DNA from: Promethearchaeota archaeon
GTDB lineage: Archaea; Asgardarchaeota; Lokiarchaeia; Sigyniarchaeales; Promethearchaeaceae
Length of the DNA stretch: 64,000 bases
NCBI GenBank assembly: GCA_016933055.1
Contig: JAFGBS010000028.1
Coordinates: 124,001-188,000, forward strand
Direction of reading: 5' to 3'
Shown here: positions 24,566 through 31,877 of the stretch, piece after piece
Position numbering within the stretch: the first letter of the stretch is position 1
Layout: the number at the start of each line of letters is the position of its first letter
The notes under the pieces: generated by a model
Databases searched by the model: none
Seen by the model: only the letters and a program-made list of their open reading frames with translations
Told to the model about the DNA's origin: nothing
Program-made: the position numbers and the translations under genes

Positions 24566-25789
24566 ATGGAAAATTCAACTTTCGATAAAAAAGATATTTC
24601 GGAAAATGTTCAAAAATTATCTTCCAAGGAGTCTAGATATTGGCAAATTGATTTTCTGAAAGTTTTTGCCATGTTACTTGTTATTATGGACCATTCTACC
24701 TCGTATGATGACTTATTGGAGCTTGCTTCTCCATATTGGCAACGAATTGCAATCCCATTGTTTCTAATCATACTAGGCTTCAATTGGTCCAAATCCATGG
24801 AACAACACAAAAACAAATCGTTACGCTATATTTATTCATGGAATGTGTATTTCAAGAAGAAAATGCTACGATTTATTTTACCATTCGCAATAATTTACCT
24901 TCTTTCCATAATTTTGCTCATAATTCAAAAAACTATTCCAACTATACCCCAAATGTATATAAGTTACTATGCGGATCCTATGCTGAAGATTTTTTTATTT
25001 TTGCCCGTATGGGGTCCTGGTAATTGGTTCATCCCCCTATTATTCTTAACTATTCTAATATTTCCATTGATGCATAAGGCCTTTATGAAACAACCTGTAA
25101 TGGCCCTTGTAGGTTGTTTTTTAGTCGAGTTACTATATTATCTGATAATTTTTGTGGTGAGAATTTTTTGGCAAAATCGCGGTTATGTACCTGTTGGTTC
25201 ATGGAATTATTACAATACGTTGACAATTATACGATGTACACCATTTAGAGCAATGTCGGCCATCGGTTTAGGTATTTGGTTATCCATAGATCATAACTGG
25301 TTTTCCCGTCGAAATATTGTGATTTGGGTACTCGGTGGATTATCAGCAGTGTATTTATTTTTCTATACCTTTGCTGGATATCGATCGTCAATATTTATTG
25401 GAGACTATAGTATGCTACATTTTCCGTGGAGTGCATTATTAGTCATGCTTGCTTTGAATTTATTCCCCAAAGGTCCTAAAGGAAAACAAAATAGATTTAT
25501 CCGTTTACTCAGTAATTCCACTTATCATATTCTCATGGTGCAAATATTCTATTTTTCAATTATCTATAATTATTTATTACCACTTTTTGGAGATAATCCA
25601 ATATGGGCTCATGTTGGGGGTGAAAATTACAAGTTACATTATCTTTGGTATTATCCCGTGAATGTAATTTTCACTTTTAGTGTGGGTGGGTTATGGTACA
25701 ACTTGGAAAAAAAATACATATGGCAACGAATGACACGGATTGATAAAAATCGCTTGGACTATGCCAAAGCAAGGGGTTGGATTAAATAG
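24566..25789 (+). CDS. Acyltransferase family 3 membrane protein
   Basis: 407 residues. The first TM carries WQIDFLKVFAMLLVIMDHS, the acyltransferase-3 signature (Asp, His in helix 1), followed by SPYWQRIAIPLFLIILGFNW. Further hydrophobic segments follow, with NWFIPLLFLTI and a C-terminal basic tail. Members O-acylate sugars or lipids at the membrane. It is divergent from the two acyltransferase-like genes on the other strand, making a cluster of three such proteins. Confidence 0.75.
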   Translation: MENSTFDKKDISENVQKLSSKESRYWQIDFLKVFAMLLVIMDHSTSYDDLLELASPYWQRIAIPLFLIILGFNWSKSMEQHKNKSLRYIYSWNVYFKKKMLRFILPFAIIYLLSIILLIIQKTIPTIPQMYISYYADPMLKIFLFLPVWGPGNWFIPLLFLTILIFPLMHKAFMKQPVMALVGCFLVELLYYLIIFVVRIFWQNRGYVPVGSWNYYNTLTIIRCTPFRAMSAIGLGIWLSIDHNWFSRRNIVIWVLGGLSAVYLFFYTFAGYRSSIFIGDYSMLHFPWSALLVMLALNLFPKGPKGKQNRFIRLLSNSTYHILMVQIFYFSIIYNYLLPLFGDNPIWAHVGGENYKLHYLWYYPVNVIFTFSVGGLWYNLEKKYIWQRMTRIDKNRLDYAKARGWIK

Positions 25790-25838
25790 ATATACACGAT
25801 GCGGTGTCTTTTAATATAATTTTTAGTAAAAGTTAAAC

Positions 25839-25850
25839 GGTTTTAAAACC
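25839..25850. promoter_or_regulatory. Perfect 12-bp palindrome followed by a T run
   Basis: GGTTTTAAAACC followed by seven T bases, about 50 bp after the acyltransferase-3 stop and about 95 bp before tusA. It could be a weak terminator of the upstream gene or a regulator-binding site. Confidence 0.3.
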
Positions 25851-25875
25851 TTTTTTTCTTAAAGCGATTTGAAAA

Positions 25876-25904
25876 AATCCCTTTTCATTAGAACAAGAGG
25901 GATT
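25876..25904. promoter_or_regulatory. Inverted repeat upstream of the sulfur-relay operon
   Basis: AATCCCT (25876-25882) and AGGGATT (25898-25904) are exact reverse complements with a 15-bp spacer. They are centred about 56 bp upstream of the tusA-like ATG. This is a possible operator or hairpin; no transcription start can be assigned. Confidence 0.3.
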
Positions 25905-25945
25905 AAATTAACTTGATAATACTAAAAAATGTGAGGTAATCTTGA

Positions 25946-26194
25946 ATGGACACGAATGAGACCGATAAAATTGATAAAACATTAGATTGCATTGGACTAT
26001 TTTGCCCTCAACCCTTATTAGAAACCAGAACAGCTTTGAACCAATTGGAAATAAATCAAATTTTGGAAGTTTATGCAGATGATCCCGCAGCAGAATCGGA
26101 TATCAAGAGTCTCGTAAAGCGAACTGATAATGAACTAGTGAAATTTGAAGACAATAATGGTGAATTTAGATTCCTCATTAGAAAATTAAAATAA
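25946..26194 (+). CDS. TusA/SirA-like sulfur carrier protein
   Basis: 82 residues; GTGAGG lies a few bases before the ATG. The core DCIGLFCPQPLLETRTAL holds the CPxP motif whose Cys accepts persulfide, and LEVYADDPAAESDI is the conserved second half. TusA proteins relay sulfur for tRNA thiolation, molybdenum cofactor or Fe-S assembly. It is the first gene of a four-gene run with DsrE, IscS-like and IscU-like proteins, so it probably receives or passes persulfide there. Confidence 0.88.
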   Translation: MDTNETDKIDKTLDCIGLFCPQPLLETRTALNQLEINQILEVYADDPAAESDIKSLVKRTDNELVKFEDNNGEFRFLIRKLK

Positions 26195-26196
26195 AT

Positions 26197-26568
26197 GTGA
26201 AATATATGCCAGAAGATAAATTTCTATTATATGTTCAAACCTCCGACGACCCCGAGAGACAATACTCTCCCTTAGTACTGGCACAAACTGCCAAAGCTAT
26301 GGATATCGAAGCGAAAGTATACTATCTTGGTCAAGGATTACGGATACTAAAAGGAGACACCGCAAAAAAAATCCAGATGGGAAATTTCCCTAGTATATAT
26401 GACATGCAACAAAAATGCATGGAAATGGGAATTGAAATCTATGTTTGTGAAGCAAGCAAACAAATGCTTGGTTGGGATAAAATAGAATTAGCCCCCGGTT
26501 TAAAAATTGTTGGTGCTGGAACCTTAAATGATTTAGTACTAGATGCAGCAGGTACCATGTGGTTTTAG
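26197..26568 (+). CDS. DsrE-family sulfur-transfer-like protein
   Basis: 123 residues from a GTG at 26197; an ATG at 26206 is the alternative. A DsrE/F-like alpha/beta fold is suggested by FLLYVQTSDDPERQYSPLVLAQTAKAMDIEAKVYYLGQG and EMGIEIYVCEASKQMLGW. The Cys in YVCEAS is at the position of the active cysteine in many DsrE-like proteins. It begins 2 bp after tusA, so the pair is surely co-transcribed. It probably works as the sulfur acceptor or donor of TusA; direct evidence is absent. Confidence 0.75.
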   Translation: MKYMPEDKFLLYVQTSDDPERQYSPLVLAQTAKAMDIEAKVYYLGQGLRILKGDTAKKIQMGNFPSIYDMQQKCMEMGIEIYVCEASKQMLGWDKIELAPGLKIVGAGTLNDLVLDAAGTMWF

Positions 26569-26603
26569 ATGAATGAAAATGAATTTTACTAATAGGAAAT
26601 AGG

Positions 26604-27806
26604 GTGCTAATAACAATGACGACACAACAACCGTTTGCGTGCGAGGATGTGTATCTAGACTATCAAAGTGCAAAGCCTGTCGATCCTCGGGTAATTTCCA
26701 AAATGTTACCATATTTCAACGAACTGTTCGGAAATCCCTCCTCGTTGCATGGTGTCGGGGATGTAGCAACTAATATATTAGACGAAAACCGAGAATTGAT
26801 TGCAAATTTTATCAACGCGAAACCAGAAGAAATTATATTCACATCCGGAGCAACTGAAGCAAATAATCTCGCTTTAATTGGTTATGCAATGAGAAACCAA
26901 AAGAAAGGAAAACATATTATCATTTCTGAAGTGGAACATATCTCCATCCACAATATCGCAAAATATCTCACACGGCAGGGATTTGAAATCTCTAAATTGC
27001 CAGTAGATATTTACGGGCAAGTTATTATTCATAAACTAAAATCCCGCATTCGAAAGGATACAATTTTAATCTCTGTTGGATATGCTTCTAATGAAATCGG
27101 GACATTACAACCCATTCGAGAGATTGCAAAAATTGCCCGTGAGCGAGATATTGCATTCCATGTTGATGCGGTTGCCGCTGAAGGGCTAATTCCCATTGAT
27201 GTACAAAAGGATGATATTGATCTTCTTACTTTATCCTCAAATGATATTTACGGTCCTAGAGGAGTCGGTGCTTTGTATCTCCGAAAAGGATACCGGGTAA
27301 ATCCGATATTAATCGGTGGTGGGCAAGAACATGGACTACGTTCTGGTTCTGAGAATATTCCCGGAATTGTAGGTTTTGCTGAAGCTGCTCGTATTATGAT
27401 GGAAGAGATGAAGGAGGAGACCAATAGATTGGAATCCTATCGAAATAAACTTCTTGAAACTATCCCCAATCTAATTCCAAAGGCATATATTAACGGTCAT
27501 CCCACTGAGAGATTACCTAACAATGCTCATTTTCGCTTTGAAGCGATTGAAGGGGAAAGCATTTTACTATCACTTAAAGACGAAGGTATCGCTATCGCTA
27601 CTGGTTCTGCTTGTTCATCTAAAACCTTAGAACCTTCCCATACTCTTATTGCTACTGGTTTATTGCATGAAGAAGCTCATGGGAGTTTGCAAATTACGCT
27701 TGGTAGGTTTACTAAGGAGGAAGATGTTGATAAATTGATTAAGATACTACCTGGGGTCGTCTCACGTTTACGTAAATTATCACCTTTATGGAAAGAGGAA
27801 CAATAA
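26604..27806 (+). CDS. IscS/NifS-like aminotransferase-fold protein lacking the PLP lysine
   Basis: 400 residues with the full class V aminotransferase architecture: YLDYQSAKPVDP, FTSGATEANNLAL (79-91), EHISIHN (His112 stacks on PLP), FHVDAVAAEG (Asp188), IYGPRGVGALYLRKG (215-229) and the persulfide loop TGSACSSKTLEP (Cys337). The segment that should be S-x-H-K-x-YGPKG reads SSNDIYGPRG. The Schiff-base Lys is Asp214, the preceding His is Asn213, and the usual Gln after HVDA is Ala191. So it cannot be a standard PLP desulfurase. From memory, Archaeoglobus fulgidus IscS also has Asp at this lysine and still complexes IscU. A scaffold or non-desulfurase sulfur-loading role is likely. The IscU-like gene follows 4 bp later. 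Confidence 0.9.
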   Translation: MLITMTTQQPFACEDVYLDYQSAKPVDPRVISKMLPYFNELFGNPSSLHGVGDVATNILDENRELIANFINAKPEEIIFTSGATEANNLALIGYAMRNQKKGKHIIISEVEHISIHNIAKYLTRQGFEISKLPVDIYGQVIIHKLKSRIRKDTILISVGYASNEIGTLQPIREIAKIARERDIAFHVDAVAAEGLIPIDVQKDDIDLLTLSSNDIYGPRGVGALYLRKGYRVNPILIGGGQEHGLRSGSENIPGIVGFAEAARIMMEEMKEETNRLESYRNKLLETIPNLIPKAYINGHPTERLPNNAHFRFEAIEGESILLSLKDEGIAIATGSACSSKTLEPSHTLIATGLLHEEAHGSLQITLGRFTKEEDVDKLIKILPGVVSRLRKLSPLWKEEQ

Positions 27807-27810
27807 AAAA

Positions 27811-28641
27811 ATGAAGTCAACAAACTATTCTGAAAAAGTTATGGACCACTTTCGGCATCCCCGAAACCAAGGGCACCTCATTGGTTTTGATGTGAGTTGG
27901 GGGAGGGTCGGAAATCCCGTCTGTGGGGATCTAATGGATATTTATATTCGGGTTCATGATGATATAATTATAGATATCAAGTTTGAAACCTTTGGTTGTG
28001 GTTCAGCTGTTGCTACCAGTTCTATGATTACCGAAATGGTGAAAGGTAAAACGCTGGATGAAGCATACAAGGTCTCAAGAGGCGATATAGCAGAAGAACT
28101 TGATGGTTTACCACCAATAAAGATGCATTGTTCCAATCTCGCTGCAGATGCATTAAAAAAGGCTATAGACAACTGGAGAGAAGGATTTCGAGTGGGAGAG
28201 AGGTTACCGGACGAACCCGAATTGGTATCTGCATGTGCATCAAGTGAAGTAGCAAAAAAAATTGCGAAATTGGGAAAAACTATCGAAGGCCTTGACGATT
28301 ATAAGGGTAATGGTGTATTTAATTATGTGAACAAATATGAGGATTTTTCTGGATTACGCACTCTTATCTTGTTTAACGGAGATAAATCAGTAGAAATCGC
28401 CATGAAACTAACAGAATACACAAACCGAGTTATTCTGGTGACAGATGAGCCTTCAGTGAAGACTGATGATCCTGAATTAAAAACCCGGTTAAAAACTTCT
28501 GCAGTAAAAATTCTCACACAATCTGAAATACTTCGTATAAGTGGAGAGGGAGAAGTGGAAAAAGTAGAATTATTAGAACTGGATGAAAAGGATAAATTTG
28601 AGCTATTCGTGGATGCAGTCATTGTATTAGAGTCAAATTAA
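27811..28641 (+). CDS. IscU-type Fe-S scaffold fused to a thioredoxin-reductase-like module
   Basis: 276 residues. Residues 1-130 are an IscU/NifU-N domain with the three cluster ligands and the labile-cluster Asp: NPVCGD (Cys38, Asp40), FGCGSA (Cys63) and KMHCSNLA (Cys107). Residues about 170-276 resemble the NAD(P)-binding subdomain of thioredoxin reductase: an LRTLILFNGDKSVEIAMKLTEY strand-helix, VILVTDEPSVKTD, KILTQSEILRISGEGEVEKVEL and a terminal DAVIVLE strand. The canonical GxGxxA loop is replaced by NGDKSVE, so NAD(P)H binding is doubtful. The linker contains an extra Cys141. It is the last gene of the tusA-dsrE-iscS-like run. Confidence 0.82.
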   Translation: MKSTNYSEKVMDHFRHPRNQGHLIGFDVSWGRVGNPVCGDLMDIYIRVHDDIIIDIKFETFGCGSAVATSSMITEMVKGKTLDEAYKVSRGDIAEELDGLPPIKMHCSNLAADALKKAIDNWREGFRVGERLPDEPELVSACASSEVAKKIAKLGKTIEGLDDYKGNGVFNYVNKYEDFSGLRTLILFNGDKSVEIAMKLTEYTNRVILVTDEPSVKTDDPELKTRLKTSAVKILTQSEILRISGEGEVEKVELLELDEKDKFELFVDAVIVLESN

Positions 28642-28667
28642 TTTTTTTCTGTATCCGATTTTATTTC

Positions 28668-29585
28668 CTATAACTCTTCTACGTACCCTTCATTGGGTAA
28701 AATATCACATGGCTCGGAAAGGTCTATTCCATGTCCTTTTGTGAACATTTGCCGAAATGTAGCAATGAATCGAGCTGCGTCCGCCCCATCAATCACGTTA
28801 TGGTCTATGCTAAAACAGGCATGGAGAAATTCTCGATTCTTTAGCTCACCATTAATGAATCGCGGTTGCCAATCCGTTCCTCCAACTTGAAAACTGACAA
28901 CGTGTGGAGTCACTGCAATAGGATTACCTCCTTCTTGCAAAAACATTCCAATTGATGTTAATCCAATTGTTCCATTAAACTGTTTTTTCTGATGAGGGTT
29001 TCTCATTGCTTTTTTTAATAAGATTCTTCGTAGCCATCCTGGCATCTTGGTGAACATCTTTACCCTTCGGGCTTGTTTCTTTTTTTTATCATCATATTGG
29101 AGCCCTTTTGCTTTCCGAGTCTGTGCATTCCGAATTTCTTTGTGAATCTCTTTCCAATGTTTTTTTTGAGCTGCTCGAATAGTATAAGCGGTTGGTATCG
29201 GTCGTTCATACCCTTCGAACTGTCTTTCAACGATTGCGACAATATCAACATCTTCAAATATAATGATTTTCTTACGTCCTTTCATGTATGCATTTATATG
29301 GGGGTGTTCTTTGATTGCTTGCCCCAGTAAATATGCTATATACCCCGTAAAACTGTAGGGTTTACCATATTCATCTAAATGGGAGCGAAAATAGTTCCGA
29401 ACTTCTGTTACATCAATTACTCCTATTGCCGAGATATTATTCTTATTTCTACCCAAGCTAATAAAATCTATCTCAGCTTGTTTAGTTTTCGTGATGTTGC
29501 GAACTTCATACTTATAGTTGTATTTTCTCATTACGTTCACCAGAAAAAGCAATAAATTTTGATCTGATAACGTTGGGGTATCCAA
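28668..29585 (-). CDS. Stand-alone E2-type (2-oxoacid dehydrogenase) acyltransferase domain
   Basis: 305 residues with the chloramphenicol-acetyltransferase-like catalytic domain of E2 proteins but no lipoyl or peripheral-subunit-binding domain. The active-site motif near the C-terminus is DHNVIDG (DHxxxDG, His acting as base), after GTIGLTSIGMF and VVSFQVGG. A basic insertion (about 130-200) contains MPGWLRRILLKKAMRNP. The acyl donor and acceptor are unknown. It faces the IscU gene tail to tail and is divergent from two paralogues at 29665 and 30609. Confidence 0.78.
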   Translation of the reverse strand: MDTPTLSDQNLLLFLVNVMRKYNYKYEVRNITKTKQAEIDFISLGRNKNNISAIGVIDVTEVRNYFRSHLDEYGKPYSFTGYIAYLLGQAIKEHPHINAYMKGRKKIIIFEDVDIVAIVERQFEGYERPIPTAYTIRAAQKKHWKEIHKEIRNAQTRKAKGLQYDDKKKKQARRVKMFTKMPGWLRRILLKKAMRNPHQKKQFNGTIGLTSIGMFLQEGGNPIAVTPHVVSFQVGGTDWQPRFINGELKNREFLHACFSIDHNVIDGADAARFIATFRQMFTKGHGIDLSEPCDILPNEGYVEEL

Positions 29586-29631
29586 TAAAAACCAATTGGT
29601 TATTATTCACATAATGTTTTGAAGGAGTGGT

Positions 29632-29642
29632 AAGGTTTTTTT
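29632..29642 (+). promoter_or_regulatory. Promoter-like box AAGGT7 upstream of the first E2 paralogue
   Basis: AAGG followed by seven T bases begins 33 nt before the ATG at 29665. The same string lies 34 nt before the ATG at 30609, so the pair looks like a shared promoter element for the two paralogues. Confidence 0.4.
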
Positions 29643-29664
29643 ACTGAAAATCGTTTTTCGTTTT

Positions 29665-30492
29665 ATGGCAAAATCAAAACCTTCAGCAACTTTCAAGTCG
29701 ATAACTAAAGCACGAGGAGTGATTATTGATTTATTAGAACATGGGTGGGCTGCTCACCGAATTCATGCTTATGGAGAAGAAGATGTTGATGATGCAATTC
29801 ATCGCCTAAAGGTTATCTCTGAGAAATTGGGTAGAAAAATTTCGGTTACAGCATTTTTTGTTACTTGTTGGGCGAGTACAGTAGCGAATCACAAGATTCT
29901 CCAAGCTTATCGCATCAATAAAAGGAATATGATCATATTTGATGAAGTTGATTGCGTGGTCAATATAGAGAAGGATATTGAAGGTAGAAAAGTACCTACG
30001 AGTTATATTGTGCGAAATGCAGACAAAAAGAATGTTATAGAAATTTCAGACGAAATTCGAGAGGCACAACAATCTAAATCGGATTCTGCTGTTAGCACAT
30101 CCAGTAAGAATAAACAATCTAAAGCTCGATTTCTGCTTAAATTTCCACGATTTATGCGGAAATTCTTTGTAAAACGAATGGTAAAAAATCCGTACATGAA
30201 AAAGGAATTATATGGTACTATCGGATTATCATCTATTGGTATGTTTACAATGGGAACAGGAAGCGCAATCTCATTAACAGTTCATGCTTCTAGCATAATA
30301 ATTGGGGGTATAGGAAAAAGACCTTGGGTGGTAAATGATAAAGTAGTACCAAGGTATGCTTATACAGGTACTATTACAATGGACCACGATTTAGTAGATG
30401 GGGGACCAGCTGCACGTGCAATAGCTGAATTTCGTACTAAAACACGGACAGCTTATGGATTGGATGAGATAGAGAAAAAATTGGGATTGTAA
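29665..30492 (+). CDS. Stand-alone E2-type acyltransferase, paralogue 2
   Basis: 275 residues, closely related to the next gene. The catalytic motif is DHDLVDGGPAARA near residue 240-252, preceded by GTIGLSSIGMFTMGTG. Conserved neighbours include RIHAYGEEDVDDAI in the N-terminal part and KVPTSYIVRNA in the middle. A basic stretch (about 140-180) with FPRFMRKFFVKRMVKNP might bind membrane or nucleic acid. There is no lipoyl domain, so if it acts in a dehydrogenase complex the lipoyl carrier must be another protein; alternatively it acylates a different substrate. Confidence 0.78.
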   Translation: MAKSKPSATFKSITKARGVIIDLLEHGWAAHRIHAYGEEDVDDAIHRLKVISEKLGRKISVTAFFVTCWASTVANHKILQAYRINKRNMIIFDEVDCVVNIEKDIEGRKVPTSYIVRNADKKNVIEISDEIREAQQSKSDSAVSTSSKNKQSKARFLLKFPRFMRKFFVKRMVKNPYMKKELYGTIGLSSIGMFTMGTGSAISLTVHASSIIIGGIGKRPWVVNDKVVPRYAYTGTITMDHDLVDGGPAARAIAEFRTKTRTAYGLDEIEKKLGL

Positions 30493-30574
30493 CTAAAACC
30501 ATTGACCCTTATATTCAGTTTACTTCTTTTTTTTACATATTTGATACAGCAACCTCATTTTTATCGAACATAAA

Positions 30575-30585
30575 AAGGTTTTTTT
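30575..30585 (+). promoter_or_regulatory. Promoter-like box AAGGT7 upstream of the second E2 paralogue
   Basis: Identical to the box at 29632-29642 and at the same distance (34 nt) from the ATG at 30609. The sequences between box and ATG otherwise differ, which supports selection on the box. Confidence 0.4.
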
Positions 30586-30608
30586 CCGACTAGCTTTTTT
30601 GTTTGTAT

Positions 30609-31442
30609 ATGAAGAAGTCCGATGTTCCCGTCAAAATTCTAAAAATGAAACCAGCAAGGAAAGTGATAATAGATCTTCTACATTTAGGATTAAAAGTATC
30701 CCGAATTCATGCCTATGGAGAAGATGATTGTACCGAAGCTTTACAACGCTTAAATGTTATTAGTGAGAAATTGGGACGAAAAATCTCATTTACCGCTTAT
30801 CTTGCAACTTGTTGGGCTTCTACAATTTATAATCACAAAATTATGCACGCATATCGAAGAAGAAATAAAATTGTTTTATTTGAGGACGTAGATGTTGCAT
30901 GCGTTGTAGAACGAGATATTGTAGACAAGAAAGTCCCTACGAGTTATATCATTCGAGAAGCTCAAAACAAAAACGTAGTTCATATTTCGGATGAAATTCA
31001 AGAAGCAAAGCAATCTAAATCAGAAACCGCTGCCACATCAACAAAAAAACTGAAACAAAGCAAAGCTAGTTTGATTACACGATTACCCGGATTCATTCGA
31101 AGATTTATTCTCAAACACATGACCAAGAATCCATGGCTAAAAAAAGAGATATTCGGTACTGTAGGTCTTTCCTCAATAGGAATGTTTACGATGGGAAGCG
31201 GAAGCGCTATTCCCGTAACAGTGCATAGTTCAACATTTATCGTCGGAGGGATCGCGAAAAAACCTTGGGTAGTAGGGAATGAAATAAAAATACGAGATAT
31301 TATAACTGGCACTATTTCGATGGATCATGATCTAGTTGATGGCGGTCCTGCTGCACGAGCGATTGCCGAACTCAGAAATAAAATCCGGGAGTGTCACGGG
31401 TTAAATGCAATTGAAAAGGAATTAGGAATTCAATACGATTAA
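30609..31442 (+). CDS. Stand-alone E2-type acyltransferase, paralogue 3
   Basis: 277 residues from the ATG at 30609; an in-frame TTG at 30603 is less likely. It is a tandem duplicate of the preceding gene, with identical or near-identical blocks RIHAYGEDD, VISEKLGRKISFTAYLATCWAST, KVPTSYIIREA, LSSIGMFTMGSGSAI and DHDLVDGGPAARAIAELR. The active-site His and Asp are kept. Each copy has its own promoter-like box, so separate expression is likely. Its 3' end overlaps the convergent gene by 4 bp. Confidence 0.78.
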   Translation: MKKSDVPVKILKMKPARKVIIDLLHLGLKVSRIHAYGEDDCTEALQRLNVISEKLGRKISFTAYLATCWASTIYNHKIMHAYRRRNKIVLFEDVDVACVVERDIVDKKVPTSYIIREAQNKNVVHISDEIQEAKQSKSETAATSTKKLKQSKASLITRLPGFIRRFILKHMTKNPWLKKEIFGTVGLSSIGMFTMGSGSAIPVTVHSSTFIVGGIAKKPWVVGNEIKIRDIITGTISMDHDLVDGGPAARAIAELRNKIRECHGLNAIEKELGIQYD

Positions 31443-31762
31443 GAATTTTCGCTTTTCTTTGATTTCTTTCTTTCTTTTAATGGTTCGGTTGCTGAAACAA
31501 CGATTTCTACAAGAGTCACAGCAATTTGAGTATGACCTTCTCCATCTAAAGCGTTCGCAAGCTCTAATAACGCAGCAATTGCTCCGATTATTTCATCGCC
31601 ATTGAAATACTTCTCAAATTCTGTTTGCACCATTCTTCTGGATTCATCACTAAGATACAACACCTTCATTTCAGGTAATCCCATATTTTCATACATGGGA
31701 TCAAATTCAACTAAGCTAAGAACCTTTTCTATCAGAGGATGTCTTTTGTTTTGTTTGATCAT
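31439..31762 (-). CDS. Conserved-looking hypothetical protein
   Basis: 107 residues, mostly helical, with a YLSDESRRMVQTEFEKYFNGDEIIGAIAALLELANALDGEGHTQIAVTLVEIVVSATEPL core and a strongly basic tail (KERKKSKKSENS). There are no Cys pairs, membrane helices or recognisable catalytic motif. It is convergent with the third E2 paralogue, overlapping by 4 bp. The coding pattern is convincing but the family is not recognised. Confidence 0.5.
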   Translation of the reverse strand: MIKQNKRHPLIEKVLSLVEFDPMYENMGLPEMKVLYLSDESRRMVQTEFEKYFNGDEIIGAIAALLELANALDGEGHTQIAVTLVEIVVSATEPLKERKKSKKSENS

Positions 31763-31877
31763 TACTTTATGGATAATTGATAAAGGATTATTTTTTTATC
31801 TTATCCACTACAAGTCTTGAAAAAATTCGACAGATGGTCTCCTAAGAATTTATAATGGAACTTTTGTTTCTTTACTT

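Noticed and set aside
26604..27806. Annotating this gene simply as cysteine desulfurase (iscS/nifS)
   Set aside because: The Schiff-base lysine, preceding His and the PLP-contacting Gln are all replaced, so the activity name would mislead.
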